Below are positions 10,390-19,508 of a stretch of DNA of 64,000 nt, one piece after another; positions within the stretch are counted from its first letter, which is position 1, and each line of letters begins with the position of its first letter. Source of the stretch: Nitrospira sp. (GTDB lineage Bacteria > Nitrospirota > Nitrospiria > Nitrospirales > Nitrospiraceae); assembly GCA_030123565.1 (NCBI GenBank), contig CP126122.1:1809001-1873000 (forward strand), written 5' to 3'. A model generated the notes under the pieces. It saw nothing but the letters and a program-made list of their open reading frames with translations, made no database searches and was not told the origin of the DNA. The translations under genes were made by a program, and so were the position numbers.

Positions 10390-10730
10390 GATGAACTCCT
10401 TCACGTCTCTCTATCGTGTGGGTTGGAAAAAAATCAGACGAATAGCGCCGCGAGAATAGCAGATGCTCGGAGGCCACTGCAAGCAGACGGCACGGACGAT
10501 CGCACTGAAACACCGGGCCGGCTTGCCCGAGCGAAACCTGCCTGAATAATGCGGGCTAGCATGAGTCTGAGCGATATGGTACCCTCCCTTCGATAGGGGT
10601 GCCGAAGGGTGAAATTGCGTCCATGACTTTAATCAAGTATCACTCGAAGTCTCGACTCGGCATCACCCCTCCGAAGACTCGATGCCACACACAGGCGGGG
10701 TCTCATGCTTAGGACAATAAGGGTTTGCGC
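10390..10730. other. Intergenic region with one copy of the element end sequence
   Basis: 341 bases between divergent purH and the OmpA-type gene. Positions 10544-10559 (GAATAATGCGGGCTAG) match the terminal repeat of the 267-bp element at 56195-56461, but no partner end is nearby, so this may be a relic. Both promoters presumably lie here; none was clear enough to mark. Confidence 0.45.
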
Positions 10731-11624
10731 ATGTCGCGCGGAATGATTCTCGGAGCAGGACTCCTCGCACTCACCGTGATCGCGTTTCTCTGCATTCCTC
10801 GTCACCTGCCCGTGACGTCGTCGGCAGCCCTGCATCCGACCTTCAGCGCCGGCATCGAGAACGGCCGGTTGAAACTTTCCGGTGCGGTCGGAAGTGACGA
10901 GGCCAAGCAAGCAGTGCTCGCCCGTGCACAGGAATTGGCGAAGGGGGCCAGGCTGCGCGTCACCGATGAGCTTGAGGTGATACAAGGCGACAATGCCGCC
11001 GGATGGGAAGCCGCTTTGCCTGCCCTGCTTGCTCAATTCTCGACCCTGCAACCGCAGCAGGCGGCGCTTTCGATTTCCGAGCAGGCGGCGACCGTGAAGG
11101 GCACCGTCGCGACCGGCGAAGCAAAAACGAAACTTCTCCATGAAGTCGCCTCCATCCTTGGCCCCTCGATCCAGTTGAAGGACCACGTGACCGTCGTCTC
11201 GGCCCTCCCGGTGAGCCTAGCTCCGAACCAGACGTCCCATGCTCCCTATGCTTCCCGTGCCCAACTTCAAGCCGGACTGGATGAGGCCTTGCGAGGCGAA
11301 CATATCGCCTTCGAAAGCAACAGCGCGGTCCTCACCGCCAAGGGGCGAGCCGTCATCGACAAAGTGCTCCCGGTCCTCAAACGCGCCCCCGAGGCATCGA
11401 TCGAGATCGGCGGGCATACCGATTCCTACGGCGATCCCGACTACAACCTGCAATTGAGTCAGAAACGGGCCGAATCCGTTCGACAGTATCTGATCGACCA
11501 CGCGGTCACGAATCGCCTGGCCGCAATCGGGTATGGATCGACCCGCCCCCTGAGCCACGAGCGGACGCGCGCCGCGTCCAAAAAGAACCGGCGGATCGAA
11601 TTGCGTGTGAAAGAGGAACGGTGA
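10731..11624 (+). CDS. OmpA-family envelope protein
   Basis: 297 residues from ATG 10731; a TTG two codons upstream is possible but unlikely. The N-terminal hydrophobic segment (about 5-20) is a signal or anchor. The middle, about 30-150, has two repeats resembling BON-like folds (KLSGAVGSDEAKQAV and TVKGTVATGEAKTKL). The C-terminal OmpA domain carries IEIGGHTDSYGDPDYN, LSQKRAESVRQYL and KKNRRIELRV, which bind peptidoglycan. It probably links the outer membrane to the wall. It is followed four bases later by the coiled-coil gene. Confidence 0.85.
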   Translation: MSRGMILGAGLLALTVIAFLCIPRHLPVTSSAALHPTFSAGIENGRLKLSGAVGSDEAKQAVLARAQELAKGARLRVTDELEVIQGDNAAGWEAALPALLAQFSTLQPQQAALSISEQAATVKGTVATGEAKTKLLHEVASILGPSIQLKDHVTVVSALPVSLAPNQTSHAPYASRAQLQAGLDEALRGEHIAFESNSAVLTAKGRAVIDKVLPVLKRAPEASIEIGGHTDSYGDPDYNLQLSQKRAESVRQYLIDHAVTNRLAAIGYGSTRPLSHERTRAASKKNRRIELRVKEER

Positions 11625-11628
11625 ACCT

Positions 11629-12879
11629 ATGGGAGTCATGATTCTGCAGATGGTGGGCTGTTTGCTGGCGGCGGCGGCCGTCGGGTTGATCATGGGATGG
11701 CTGCTTCGCAGCTTTGCGACCTCGGAAAAACGCCAGCAACTGTCGGAGATCGCCACCAGGCTTCGCGGGCGCGAACATGAGTTGGATACGTTGAACCATG
11801 AGTTGAAGGTCCGCACCTCGGCCGTCCAGATGCTGGAAGGCAAAATGATTGCCTCCGAAGCCGCCCTCAAGGACCTGACCGCCGACCTGGCCGTCAAGGT
11901 CGAACAACTCACCGCGTTGCAGACGGAAGTGGCCGAACAGGGCGTGCGCCTGCATGCCGTCGAGCGCGAACGCGACACCCTCCGCCGCGAGATCGAAGAG
12001 GCCGAGGCGTTGCTCCAGGCGAAGGCGCGGGGCTTCGCGGAGATGCAGGCCCAAATGGAAAACGCGGAAGACGTGCTCATCAGCCGCGACCAGGAGATCG
12101 CCACCTTGAAAACCTGGGTGGAGCAACTGGCCCCGAAGGATGCCGAAATCACCAGACTGCGGGCGCGTGTCGAAGAACTGGAGCCGTTCCTTGAACGGAG
12201 TCGTCGATTGGAACGCGAGCAGGAACAGGACCGGACCAGGGCATCGGCCACGCTGCAAGGCAAGGATCAGGAACTCGCTCATCACCAGACACGTATCAGG
12301 GAGATCGAAACGGAACTCGCCCGCCTGCGGGCCCAGAGTCGGGAAGACCTCACCCGCTTCGAGGAGACCCTGCAGGAACGGGATGCGGACATCCAGCGCC
12401 TTCGTTCGGCGGTCGAGGAATTGGACCGGTTCCGCGGCGAGGTGGAAAAGAAAGACCTCGCCCTTCGCGAAGCGGAAGAACGCCGCGTCATGGACGTGAG
12501 CGAGCGGGAGGAAGAAATCGCCGCGCTTCGCAAACGGCTGGTCGAATATCGCGTGGCCCAGCGGTTCGCCGCGCAACCCAAACAGAGCGGATCTGCCGAC
12601 TCGATGTCGCACGGCAAATCCGGCGCCGCGCGCAGCGGCCACGCTTCCCGCGCACATGAGCAGGACGACCTCAAGCAAATTTACGGCATCGGCCCCGCCA
12701 TGGAGAAGGGGTTGAACCGCATGGGACTCTTCACGTTTCGACAAATCGCCCAATGGAACGAGCAAGACGTCGAAAAGATGGCCTCAGAACTCAACACCTT
12801 CCCGGACCGCATCCGCCATGACAACTGGATCGCCGGCGCCAAGGAACAACATTTCCTGAAGTACGGCGAAGAACTGTAG
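11629..12879 (+). CDS. Membrane-anchored coiled-coil protein with C-terminal helix-hairpin-helix
   Basis: 416 residues. One transmembrane helix near residues 5-25 (LLAAAAVGLIMGWLL) is followed by about 300 residues of charged heptads, a long coiled coil. After a low-complexity linker comes a C-terminal domain starting DDLKQIYGIGPAMEKGLNRMG, which resembles the HhH-like helical fold seen at the end of many envelope coiled-coil proteins. It is probably cotranscribed with the OmpA-type gene. A structural or spacer role in the envelope is inferred; no specific function is known. Confidence 0.7.
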   Translation: MGVMILQMVGCLLAAAAVGLIMGWLLRSFATSEKRQQLSEIATRLRGREHELDTLNHELKVRTSAVQMLEGKMIASEAALKDLTADLAVKVEQLTALQTEVAEQGVRLHAVERERDTLRREIEEAEALLQAKARGFAEMQAQMENAEDVLISRDQEIATLKTWVEQLAPKDAEITRLRARVEELEPFLERSRRLEREQEQDRTRASATLQGKDQELAHHQTRIREIETELARLRAQSREDLTRFEETLQERDADIQRLRSAVEELDRFRGEVEKKDLALREAEERRVMDVSEREEEIAALRKRLVEYRVAQRFAAQPKQSGSADSMSHGKSGAARSGHASRAHEQDDLKQIYGIGPAMEKGLNRMGLFTFRQIAQWNEQDVEKMASELNTFPDRIRHDNWIAGAKEQHFLKYGEEL

Positions 12880-13123
12880 CGGGATGTGAACCGTCCCCAC
12901 CTTTGTTCTCGCATCGCTACATAACCATTTTGAACATCCTGCGGACGTTGTGAGCGTCCGCTGATTCTTCAGACTATCGTCCAGACCGCCACCACCTCTT
13001 TATACAAAAGCCCTCCCTCGCCGTCAGACTTTTGAAAAGAGTAACTGCCGCATTCCTAGCCCTTCCATAATGCGGTGATGTCCCCTCGGATTAGTATGGG
13101 AATCAGTCGCTGCTGGCCGCTAG

Positions 13124-13867
13124 CTATTGCCCAATCGTCAGTTTTCCGAGCTTGTCATTTTTTATGGGTCCTCCGGATTGGTCTTTGACCTCGATCACAA
13201 CATCGAGCGTCGTGCCGGGAGCCAGATCCTTAGGCACGGTGATCTTTTCCGTGAGCTTTCCAGGACTGGTCTTCTCGCCGCCGGATGGTATCTTGTCGGG
13301 GCTGAAACCTATCGTATAGTTGTACGGCGGTTTTCCACCGGAAATTTCCGCCGTCACTGTGAAGTCTCCGCCGGGTTTGGGGGTAAGGGGGTCAAGTTTG
13401 GCATTGCTGACGGTCAGTATCTGAACTTGCGGCGGTGGCGGTGCTGAGGGAGTGGTTGTCGAACCGAAGTAGAATCCGACGATCGTGCCGAGTACGCCGA
13501 TGAGTGTGCTGAGTACCTCTTTCGCAAGGCCGAACCTTTCCTTCACTATCGCAGCCTGCGAGTCAGGTGTGACGACCATGTAAACGGTCAAAATAAGGGC
13601 GATGCCTACAGTCGCCACCGCGACAAGAAACGTAATCAGACCACGTGCGACCTCCGTGATCGATAGCTCGCGCAGCAATGTGGCCTGTGGTTGTCCGGAT
13701 AATTGGACGAACGGCCAGAATATCGATGCGATGATGAGAAGAAAGATGGCAACAGTGAAAAACGCTACGATCACTGGGACGTTCGCAACCAACCAAGCTT
13801 TGATGCGATCTATCTTTGGGTCGGCTTCAGAAGGTGAGGATGGTGGATTCTGATTTGGGTCAGTCAT
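13124..13867 (-). CDS. Membrane protein with C-terminal Ig-like domain
   Basis: 247 residues from ATG 13867, preceded by GGAGGA. There are three predicted membrane segments: about 28-52 (NVPVIVAFFTVAIFLLIIAS), 75-97 and 115-135 (LSTLIGVLGTIVGFYFG). A proline-rich linker follows, then roughly 100 residues of beta-type sequence with GGKPPYNYTIGFSP, reminiscent of PKD/Ig-like modules. No homologue is recognised. It heads the accessory block of unknown genes on the minus strand. Confidence 0.65.
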   Translation of the reverse strand: MTDPNQNPPSSPSEADPKIDRIKAWLVANVPVIVAFFTVAIFLLIIASIFWPFVQLSGQPQATLLRELSITEVARGLITFLVAVATVGIALILTVYMVVTPDSQAAIVKERFGLAKEVLSTLIGVLGTIVGFYFGSTTTPSAPPPPQVQILTVSNAKLDPLTPKPGGDFTVTAEISGGKPPYNYTIGFSPDKIPSGGEKTSPGKLTEKITVPKDLAPGTTLDVVIEVKDQSGGPIKNDKLGKLTIGQ

Positions 13868-14061
13868 CTCAGTTCCTCCTTCTCATTTCTCTTGTACCCA
13901 TAGGACTGTGTTCCGACTTGCATACCGACCTCTCAGCTTCCCGGGTCAAGCGACCTGTGCCGTGCCGGTCACGGCCTCATGTCGGGACGCCCATCTGCAA
14001 TGCGGCTTGAAACCGGCGTACCTGGAAAGGATCAGACCTCTGTATTCCCACCGGCTCCGGA

Positions 14062-14223
14062 TCATGTTCGATCATCAAACTGGAGCCGAACCTTATCGTC
14101 CATGACGCGAGAGTCCACCAGCAGGATGTCTGCCTTGTTCTGAGATTTAATTCTTCGCAACACCTCGCGGATCACTTCACCGCAATCGTCGATCCGAACA
14201 ACTTCATCCCAAAATGTAGCCAT
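14062..14223 (-). CDS. Small hypothetical protein, 53 aa
   Basis: ATG 14223 follows a strong SD (GAGGAGG) eight bases upstream. The frame reads MATFWDEVVRIDDCGEVIRE and ends LQFDDRT, with an amphipathic helix (VIREVLRRIKSQNKA) in the middle. It follows the lipoprotein gene 14247-15323 by 23 bases on the same strand. No family is recognised. The SD and amphipathic pattern support a real gene; function unknown. Confidence 0.5.
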   Translation of the reverse strand: MATFWDEVVRIDDCGEVIREVLRRIKSQNKADILLVDSRVMDDKVRLQFDDRT

Positions 14224-14246
14224 AGTCCTGCTCCTCCTCGAAACAT

Positions 14247-15323
14247 TCAGTCTGGATAGCCAAACTGAGCCATCATGAATTCTTTGAGTTTCGCCAGATG
14301 CTCATTCGTATTCGGGCTAGAGGGTGTCGTCAGATTGTGATGCAATCTCCTGGTGAACGTATCGACATTGGTGTCGGCCGATACCAGCGTCAGCTCAACA
14401 GACTTTTTGAGTATCGCCTGTTTTTTCGCAGCATCCGTCTCTCCTTCGAACTTACTCTTGATCCAATCGACGAGCGGTTCCCGAATGCTCAAATCCTTCG
14501 CATCCTTCTCAAATTTCAGCGTTCGGATCTTCTGGTAATCTTTCACCAGGCTTGGACCCAATACTTCCCTGACTTCCGGATGACCGGCCAAAAGAGTCGC
14601 AGCAGCTCCGGTTGCAAATGTTTGACCGATCTCCAGTCCGGCTTCCTGCGGACTTTTCACATCAGACGCAAAATTAGCCGTTGCGATCAGCGACGCAAGG
14701 CTCACGGTCCTCTTGTCGCTCGCCTCCGTCTCTACGAGGGGGACATAGGACAACTCTTTTCTTTTGAACCCGAGCGCCACGGATCGAGGCAACTCACTCC
14801 CGCCCCATTCGACATGGAGACCGAAGTTGGTATCGGTGCCGAAAAAGTATCGCTGTCGCTCGGAATTCCCGGCAACAAAGAACCACAGCGACTCCCAGAA
14901 TCCATGAGGCACTGTGTCCTTCTTACCGGTTTCGATGGTGCTGCTGAGTGTCGGTCGCTGAACCTTTGTCGGATCTGCAGCATTCTGAGCAAAAGGATAG
15001 TCATCTTTGCTCGTCAGGGCATCGGCCATCACCAAAGCTGCATCCCCAGTGGCGAAAGAATGATTGGACCCGAATTCTAGAACCCCGGGTCTGGCGCCGA
15101 TAGTCGTTAGGACCGGCAAGACCTCCCCATTCTTGAATGCGGGCGCCAATACAAATTCTTCCCTGGCGTAGCCGATATCGGCAGAAGGTGGTTCCGTATC
15201 AGCATCCACTGCGATCGCTGTCTTCGTCACAAACAGCACGCTATTGAGCCCTATTCCACAACCTGTGAGCGAGATCATCAGGCAGGCGCAGGCTATCTCC
15301 TTCAGCCGAAAATTGAGATGCAT
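14247..15323 (-). CDS. Predicted lipoprotein, hypothetical
   Basis: 358 residues from ATG 15323 (MHLNFRLKEIACACL), chosen for its SD (GGGAGGAAACG); the frame extends upstream to 15386 without a good site. A signal peptide ends at the lipobox SLTGC, so it should be anchored in a membrane. The body is soluble, with no motif recognised. It follows the other lipoprotein gene by 23 bases, so they are probably cotranscribed. Confidence 0.65.
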   Translation of the reverse strand: MHLNFRLKEIACACLMISLTGCGIGLNSVLFVTKTAIAVDADTEPPSADIGYAREEFVLAPAFKNGEVLPVLTTIGARPGVLEFGSNHSFATGDAALVMADALTSKDDYPFAQNAADPTKVQRPTLSSTIETGKKDTVPHGFWESLWFFVAGNSERQRYFFGTDTNFGLHVEWGGSELPRSVALGFKRKELSYVPLVETEASDKRTVSLASLIATANFASDVKSPQEAGLEIGQTFATGAAATLLAGHPEVREVLGPSLVKDYQKIRTLKFEKDAKDLSIREPLVDWIKSKFEGETDAAKKQAILKKSVELTLVSADTNVDTFTRRLHHNLTTPSSPNTNEHLAKLKEFMMAQFGYPD

Positions 15324-15346
15324 CGTTTCCTCCCGCGTTCCCACGG

Positions 15347-15943
15347 TTAATCTCCTCGACTCCGCAACAGGGGTCGTAACAACCACAATGCGATGGCTTC
15401 CCGGCCGGACCCATCAACCTTCTTGAGATGAACCTGCACCACTCCTTCGGTGAGCACCGAACCGACGAGTTGCCGGTGGTGTGCATACCCGATACTCGCT
15501 CCGCCGCCCGATGGACCGGTCCGCCACTCGACGCCCACATGTTGTCCGTCGATGATCGTGACTTCCCGACTCAGGATCTCTTCCAGATAAAAGCCCCCCC
15601 ACTTCTCCGTCTTGACGGCATGATTGTCCCGCAGTGCTTCTCGATAATATTTTGCGACCTGCTCGGGAAGTTCTTCAGCCTTTTCCAGCAGAATCACGCG
15701 CGGGGCAACGGCAGTAATACTCTTCATGCCAAAGGAGATTCCTCTGTCGGCACCTGACAAACGGACATCAATGCCGAAACTGACACGCCGCAGTTGACTC
15801 CCATACTCCCATTGCTTCAGCTCATACAGAAGAAGGCCAACATGGTGCTCCACACCTTCGTGGTCCTGCCATTGAAACGACGTGCACGCTGTCATGCCTG
15901 TTACGAGGAGAACGCTCGTTAAAAGATACTTTCGCAAGTCCAT
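15347..15943 (-). CDS. Predicted lipoprotein, hypothetical, 198 aa
   Basis: The N-terminus MDLRKYLLTSVLLVTGMTAC is a lipoprotein signal peptide with cysteine at residue 20. The mature part reads as mixed alpha/beta with no known motif. The start lacks an obvious SD. It is the first gene of a run of three same-strand genes (198, 358 and 53 residues), which suggests an envelope-associated operon of unknown role. Confidence 0.65.
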   Translation of the reverse strand: MDLRKYLLTSVLLVTGMTACTSFQWQDHEGVEHHVGLLLYELKQWEYGSQLRRVSFGIDVRLSGADRGISFGMKSITAVAPRVILLEKAEELPEQVAKYYREALRDNHAVKTEKWGGFYLEEILSREVTIIDGQHVGVEWRTGPSGGGASIGYAHHRQLVGSVLTEGVVQVHLKKVDGSGREAIALWLLRPLLRSRGD

Positions 15944-16300
15944 CGCTCGATTTGCGTTTAACTCGGACGGTTCATTGAAATCTCACCCCAGTCATCGCCC
16001 TCGGATCTGTGTTATCTACTTTGCTCTCGGCCTTCAGGCAAAGGACCGCTCCGCGCCCTCACCGCGCGGAGTACCGTGAGCTTCCGTGCAGGTTCGTCGC
16101 AGGCCTGTCGGATTTCCATCACGGCGGGGTTGAGGTCGAGCAGGAGCGGATCCGGCTTTGCGAAGGGTACAGCCGATGGGGGTGCCGAATTCGGCGGCTT
16201 CGTGGCGGCTCCCGTGCTTGACGTCGTCTGGCCCGGCATCGAGGCTCATCCCCAACGAATCAGCGCACGCACCGTAGACCATGCACAGATTCGGCGTGGT
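15944..16300. other. Gap containing one weak small reading frame
   Basis: 357 bases between the hydrolase and lipoprotein genes. Apart from the uncertain frame at 16012-16239, nothing was recognised. The hydrolase transcript would end here. Confidence 0.35.
16012..16239 (-). CDS. Possible small protein, 75 aa
   Basis: The frame from ATG 16239 reads MPGQTTSSTGAATKPPNSAP and ends LPEGREQSR. Codon choice (GCC, CTC, CCG, ACG) resembles the neighbours, and it sits in a gap between same-strand genes, which argue for coding. Against it: no SD, an in-frame stop four codons upstream and no recognisable family. The segment LLLDLNPAVMEIRQACDE could be a helix. This is a tentative call. Confidence 0.3.
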   Translation of the reverse strand: MPGQTTSSTGAATKPPNSAPPSAVPFAKPDPLLLDLNPAVMEIRQACDEPARKLTVLRAVRARSGPLPEGREQSR

Positions 16301-17617
16301 TCACGTTGTCGCGATGGCCGAGGCCACGGCATAGACGACCTGCTTGTTGTCCACATCCGAATGATCCTTGATGAATCGATCGGTCGAGAGATTGTGCAAT
16401 CGGCCGTTGGTCAGCTGATAGGAACCACCGACATCTAGGAGAGACAGATCGGTGGACTCGGGCGTCTTCTGGGCGCCGTTGCGTCCAATCCCTCCATATT
16501 TATCGTCTTTGTCCCCGAGGGCGGCGGCCACTTGGCCGGCCAGGAGCGACGCGATGGGATAAGCGAGGCCGACGGCTTTATCATTGGCCGTGCAGGTAAT
16601 GATGGCCGGACCTGCGACGGCCTTTCCCGTGACCACTCGACGAAAGAATCCGTTGTGGCTGTCATCCCACTTCTCCGCGAATCCGTAATGGGAGAAGGCG
16701 GCCTGCAGCAACGAGAGCGTGGTCACCGGTAGGAGCGTGGCATCGTTCGAGCCGGCGACGGTGGCGGCGACGAGGCGTCCACCGAAACTGTGGCCGATCA
16801 GGTGGACCTTCAATCCGGCATGCTCGGCCTTGAGCGCACGGAGGATTGGGTTGACGCCGTTTGCCCCGACCAGTCCCGCCCGCTCCTTCATCTGATAGTA
16901 GGTGGTATAGTTGAGCAAGTTGCGGACGCCGGACCAGATTCCGCTGAAGAACTCGCCTATTCCTGCGGCCCCCCCTGTTCCGATCGCCGCCGCTCCTCCC
17001 GCATTCATCGGCGCACGCGCGGTCGTGAAGGAGACGGGCTTGCGCAGTTTCTCCAACATCTCTCCCGCAGGGACCTTGAAGAACAGCTCTGAGCCGTCTT
17101 CTTCATCCACGGCTTTCTTGTGCAGCAACGAGCGGACCTTTTCGACGAACTCCTTCTGCGCCGACGCGCTGTCTTCCAGCTTCGGAAGAAGTATTTGAAG
17201 CGCCTCGAGCGTCTGGTCCGCCTGCGGTGAATCGAAGACGCCTTTGAGGCCGGTCAGTTTGGCCTTCAACGTTGCCATCCCGGCGATCGAATCGACCCCG
17301 GCAGCGCCGCTGGGAATGAGTTCCTTCTCCTCGAACTTCTTGGAGGGCCATAACACACCCATGATCGCCCACTTGCGATTCGCGAGACCGACGATCGTTC
17401 CGGCATCGATCAACGCGCGCAGGTTGGCAAAAAACCGGGCGTACAGTTCCTTGGCCTCGTCCATGTTGTTGTTCCACCCGTGCGAGATGACGATCAGGTC
17501 GGTCGTTGCTCCCTGCCGGAGAAAATCTTTCAACGCCGTCACTTCGGCCTGGTTGAAGAGGGCGGCTTCTTTCGTGAACTGCACCGGGAAATAGGGAAAC
17601 CCTGACAGCTGTTCCAT
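16301..17617 (-). CDS. Alpha/beta-hydrolase-fold serine hydrolase
   Basis: 438 residues from ATG 17617 with SD GGGAGG. The nucleophile elbow is IGHSFGGRLVAA (about residue 270), and the oxyanion strand region TDLIVISHGWNNNMDEAKEL (about 38-57) is typical of lipase-like hydrolases. A hydrophobic Gly/Ala-rich segment near 205-225 (GGAAAIGTGGAAGIGEFF) may insert into membrane. There is no signal peptide. It follows the S8 protease by 14 bases and ends the four-gene run 16301-21893. The substrate is unknown; an esterase or phospholipase is possible. Confidence 0.75.
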   Translation of the reverse strand: MEQLSGFPYFPVQFTKEAALFNQAEVTALKDFLRQGATTDLIVISHGWNNNMDEAKELYARFFANLRALIDAGTIVGLANRKWAIMGVLWPSKKFEEKELIPSGAAGVDSIAGMATLKAKLTGLKGVFDSPQADQTLEALQILLPKLEDSASAQKEFVEKVRSLLHKKAVDEEDGSELFFKVPAGEMLEKLRKPVSFTTARAPMNAGGAAAIGTGGAAGIGEFFSGIWSGVRNLLNYTTYYQMKERAGLVGANGVNPILRALKAEHAGLKVHLIGHSFGGRLVAATVAGSNDATLLPVTTLSLLQAAFSHYGFAEKWDDSHNGFFRRVVTGKAVAGPAIITCTANDKAVGLAYPIASLLAGQVAAALGDKDDKYGGIGRNGAQKTPESTDLSLLDVGGSYQLTNGRLHNLSTDRFIKDHSDVDNKQVVYAVASAIATT

Positions 17618-17631
17618 GACGACCTCCCTCG

Positions 17632-19344
17632 CTAGATGGATTGGATCGCACGCATGAGATCCACCAATCCGGAACCCTGAAAATACCGTTCACGGCGGAG
17701 ATCGGTTGCGGTCGAAAGAAAAATCTCCTTGACCCGCTCAGGCTGACCGATGAACTCACGACGGACGGAAAGGAATGCCGCGATCACTCCGGAGACATGG
17801 GGCGCGGCCATGCTCGTGCCGGAATCTTCCAGGTAGGTGACATCCTTCTCGATTTTCAGTTTGATCTTCTCCTTCATCCCGCCGGCCGCGCAGGAAAGAA
17901 TCTTTTCACCAGGCGCCACCAGATCCGGCTTCAAGCGGCCGTCACCTGTCGGTCCCTTCGACGAAAAGTACGACACCCCGTAAATGTGCGGCATATTTCG
18001 ATGGGTCGAGCCGACGGTAATCGCGAGGTCTGCATTGCCGGGATCGTTGATGGTCAGGGGTATTCCGGCTGAACGCAGCCCCGTAAATTCAGTCGAGAGG
18101 ACACCGTATCCGGAATTCCCGGCGGCCACCACGACGACGACGCCGGACCGGACCAGTCGATTAACCTCGACACAGAGTTGGCTTTGCCCGCAGGCAAACC
18201 ATTCCGGATCGAAGGGGTACCCGACGCTCAAGTTCACGCCGTGAATGCGAATCCACCGCCCGTTGCTGTTGATCTGCTGGATATGGCCGAGCGCGGCGAT
18301 GATGTTGCTGACGCTGCCTTGGCCTTCTTTGTCCAAGACCTTCAGGCTCACCAGCTTACAGAGGGATGCCATGCCGGAAATGGACTTCACCTTGATCTGC
18401 TCGTAGCCGACCTCTCGCTGGGTCTGGTCTCCGTCCGGGTTGAGCACTCGCGAGTAGGCCAGGATATCGGGATGCGACTCGCCTGGAGGAAGATTGGGCG
18501 CGGAAAGGACCTCGCCTGCAATGATACCGGCGACATGGGTACCGTGACCGAATCCATCGACCAGCGCGGTCTTCGAAGGGCTGTTCCCGTCCGTGAAATC
18601 GTAGTGCCATTCTTCGACTTGGCCGGAAAGATTCTTGTGCGCGCGAAAATGCGGATGGTCGCCTTGGATCCCTGAATCGATCACGGCCCAGACGATGTTG
18701 TTGCCTAATGCAGAGAACGCCACCCTCGCCGCATCAGCCTTGACCGTGCTGACGGAACTCGTGATCAGCGGCTTGAGCGGAAAATCGTCCCAAATCTGGT
18801 AGATCGCACGGACCGTTCGCGGGGCGCCGGCTGGATCGCGAACCTCCGCCTTTGCCTGTCCGTCCTGACGAACCAATTCGCGAATCACGGTCCCTTCGAG
18901 AGAAGCGAAGATGTACTGTCTATTGAAGGCGCTCTTCTTTTTATCGACCTGTTGCCCTCCCCTATTTTCTCCACCTTGTGAGATGAGCCGCTCTATTTCC
19001 GCGAACACCCAATCGCGCGCCGCATCACGACCTTTCGGGTAATCAAGGTTCAGATCAATGATCACCTGGTAGATGAGTGGGGGTTGAGACGGATCCTCCA
19101 TTCGCCGTTTGGTTTCTTCGTTCAGCTTGTCGAGGAGCGGAAGCGCAATGACCGTCTTGACCAGATTTTCATCGAGTCGCTTCTCTTGACCGGCCCGGCC
19201 GGCGACCTGCTTGGGGTCATGCGCCTGGGCGGTCGGTGGAGATGGTTCAGCCGGCGACGACTCCTGAGGTTTCGCTCGACCCTGTACCGATGAGCTGGGT
19301 TTCTTCCGCCCGGTCGTCGCTGCTCGAGATTTCCGTTTTGCCAT
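17632..19344 (-). CDS. Subtilisin-like serine protease (S8)
   Basis: 570 residues from ATG 19344 (MAKRKSRAATTGRKK); a GTG four codons earlier is possible. The catalytic triad is clear: Asp in WAVIDSGIQGDHPHF, His in DGFGHGTHVAGIIAGE and Ser in DSGTSMAAPHVSGVIAA. The N-terminus is basic and low-complexity with no signal peptide; about 120 residues precede the catalytic domain and could be a propeptide. It lies 14 bases before the hydrolase gene, in the same run as the M64-type peptidase. An intracellular or non-classically exported protease is inferred. Confidence 0.88.
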   Translation of the reverse strand: MAKRKSRAATTGRKKPSSSVQGRAKPQESSPAEPSPPTAQAHDPKQVAGRAGQEKRLDENLVKTVIALPLLDKLNEETKRRMEDPSQPPLIYQVIIDLNLDYPKGRDAARDWVFAEIERLISQGGENRGGQQVDKKKSAFNRQYIFASLEGTVIRELVRQDGQAKAEVRDPAGAPRTVRAIYQIWDDFPLKPLITSSVSTVKADAARVAFSALGNNIVWAVIDSGIQGDHPHFRAHKNLSGQVEEWHYDFTDGNSPSKTALVDGFGHGTHVAGIIAGEVLSAPNLPPGESHPDILAYSRVLNPDGDQTQREVGYEQIKVKSISGMASLCKLVSLKVLDKEGQGSVSNIIAALGHIQQINSNGRWIRIHGVNLSVGYPFDPEWFACGQSQLCVEVNRLVRSGVVVVVAAGNSGYGVLSTEFTGLRSAGIPLTINDPGNADLAITVGSTHRNMPHIYGVSYFSSKGPTGDGRLKPDLVAPGEKILSCAAGGMKEKIKLKIEKDVTYLEDSGTSMAAPHVSGVIAAFLSVRREFIGQPERVKEIFLSTATDLRRERYFQGSGLVDLMRAIQSI

Positions 19345-19508
19345 CGATGGGATCACCTTTCACGCGAAGTTACCGAGCGGCCGACCGTGACCTTCGCGCG
19401 TGGTTCACGGCGTTCCATACCTCTCCGAACATCCCTTTCGTGTCGTGTTCCTCCACCGACCGGCAATGACCAGGCAAGGTTTGCAATGGTCCCCGGTCTC
19501 GCCTCCGG

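Noticed and set aside
11217..12765. Two long minus-strand frames opposite the OmpA-type and coiled-coil genes
   Set aside because: They mirror genes with OmpA motifs and heptads, and their translations (Ser/Arg/Leu-rich) show no fold pattern.
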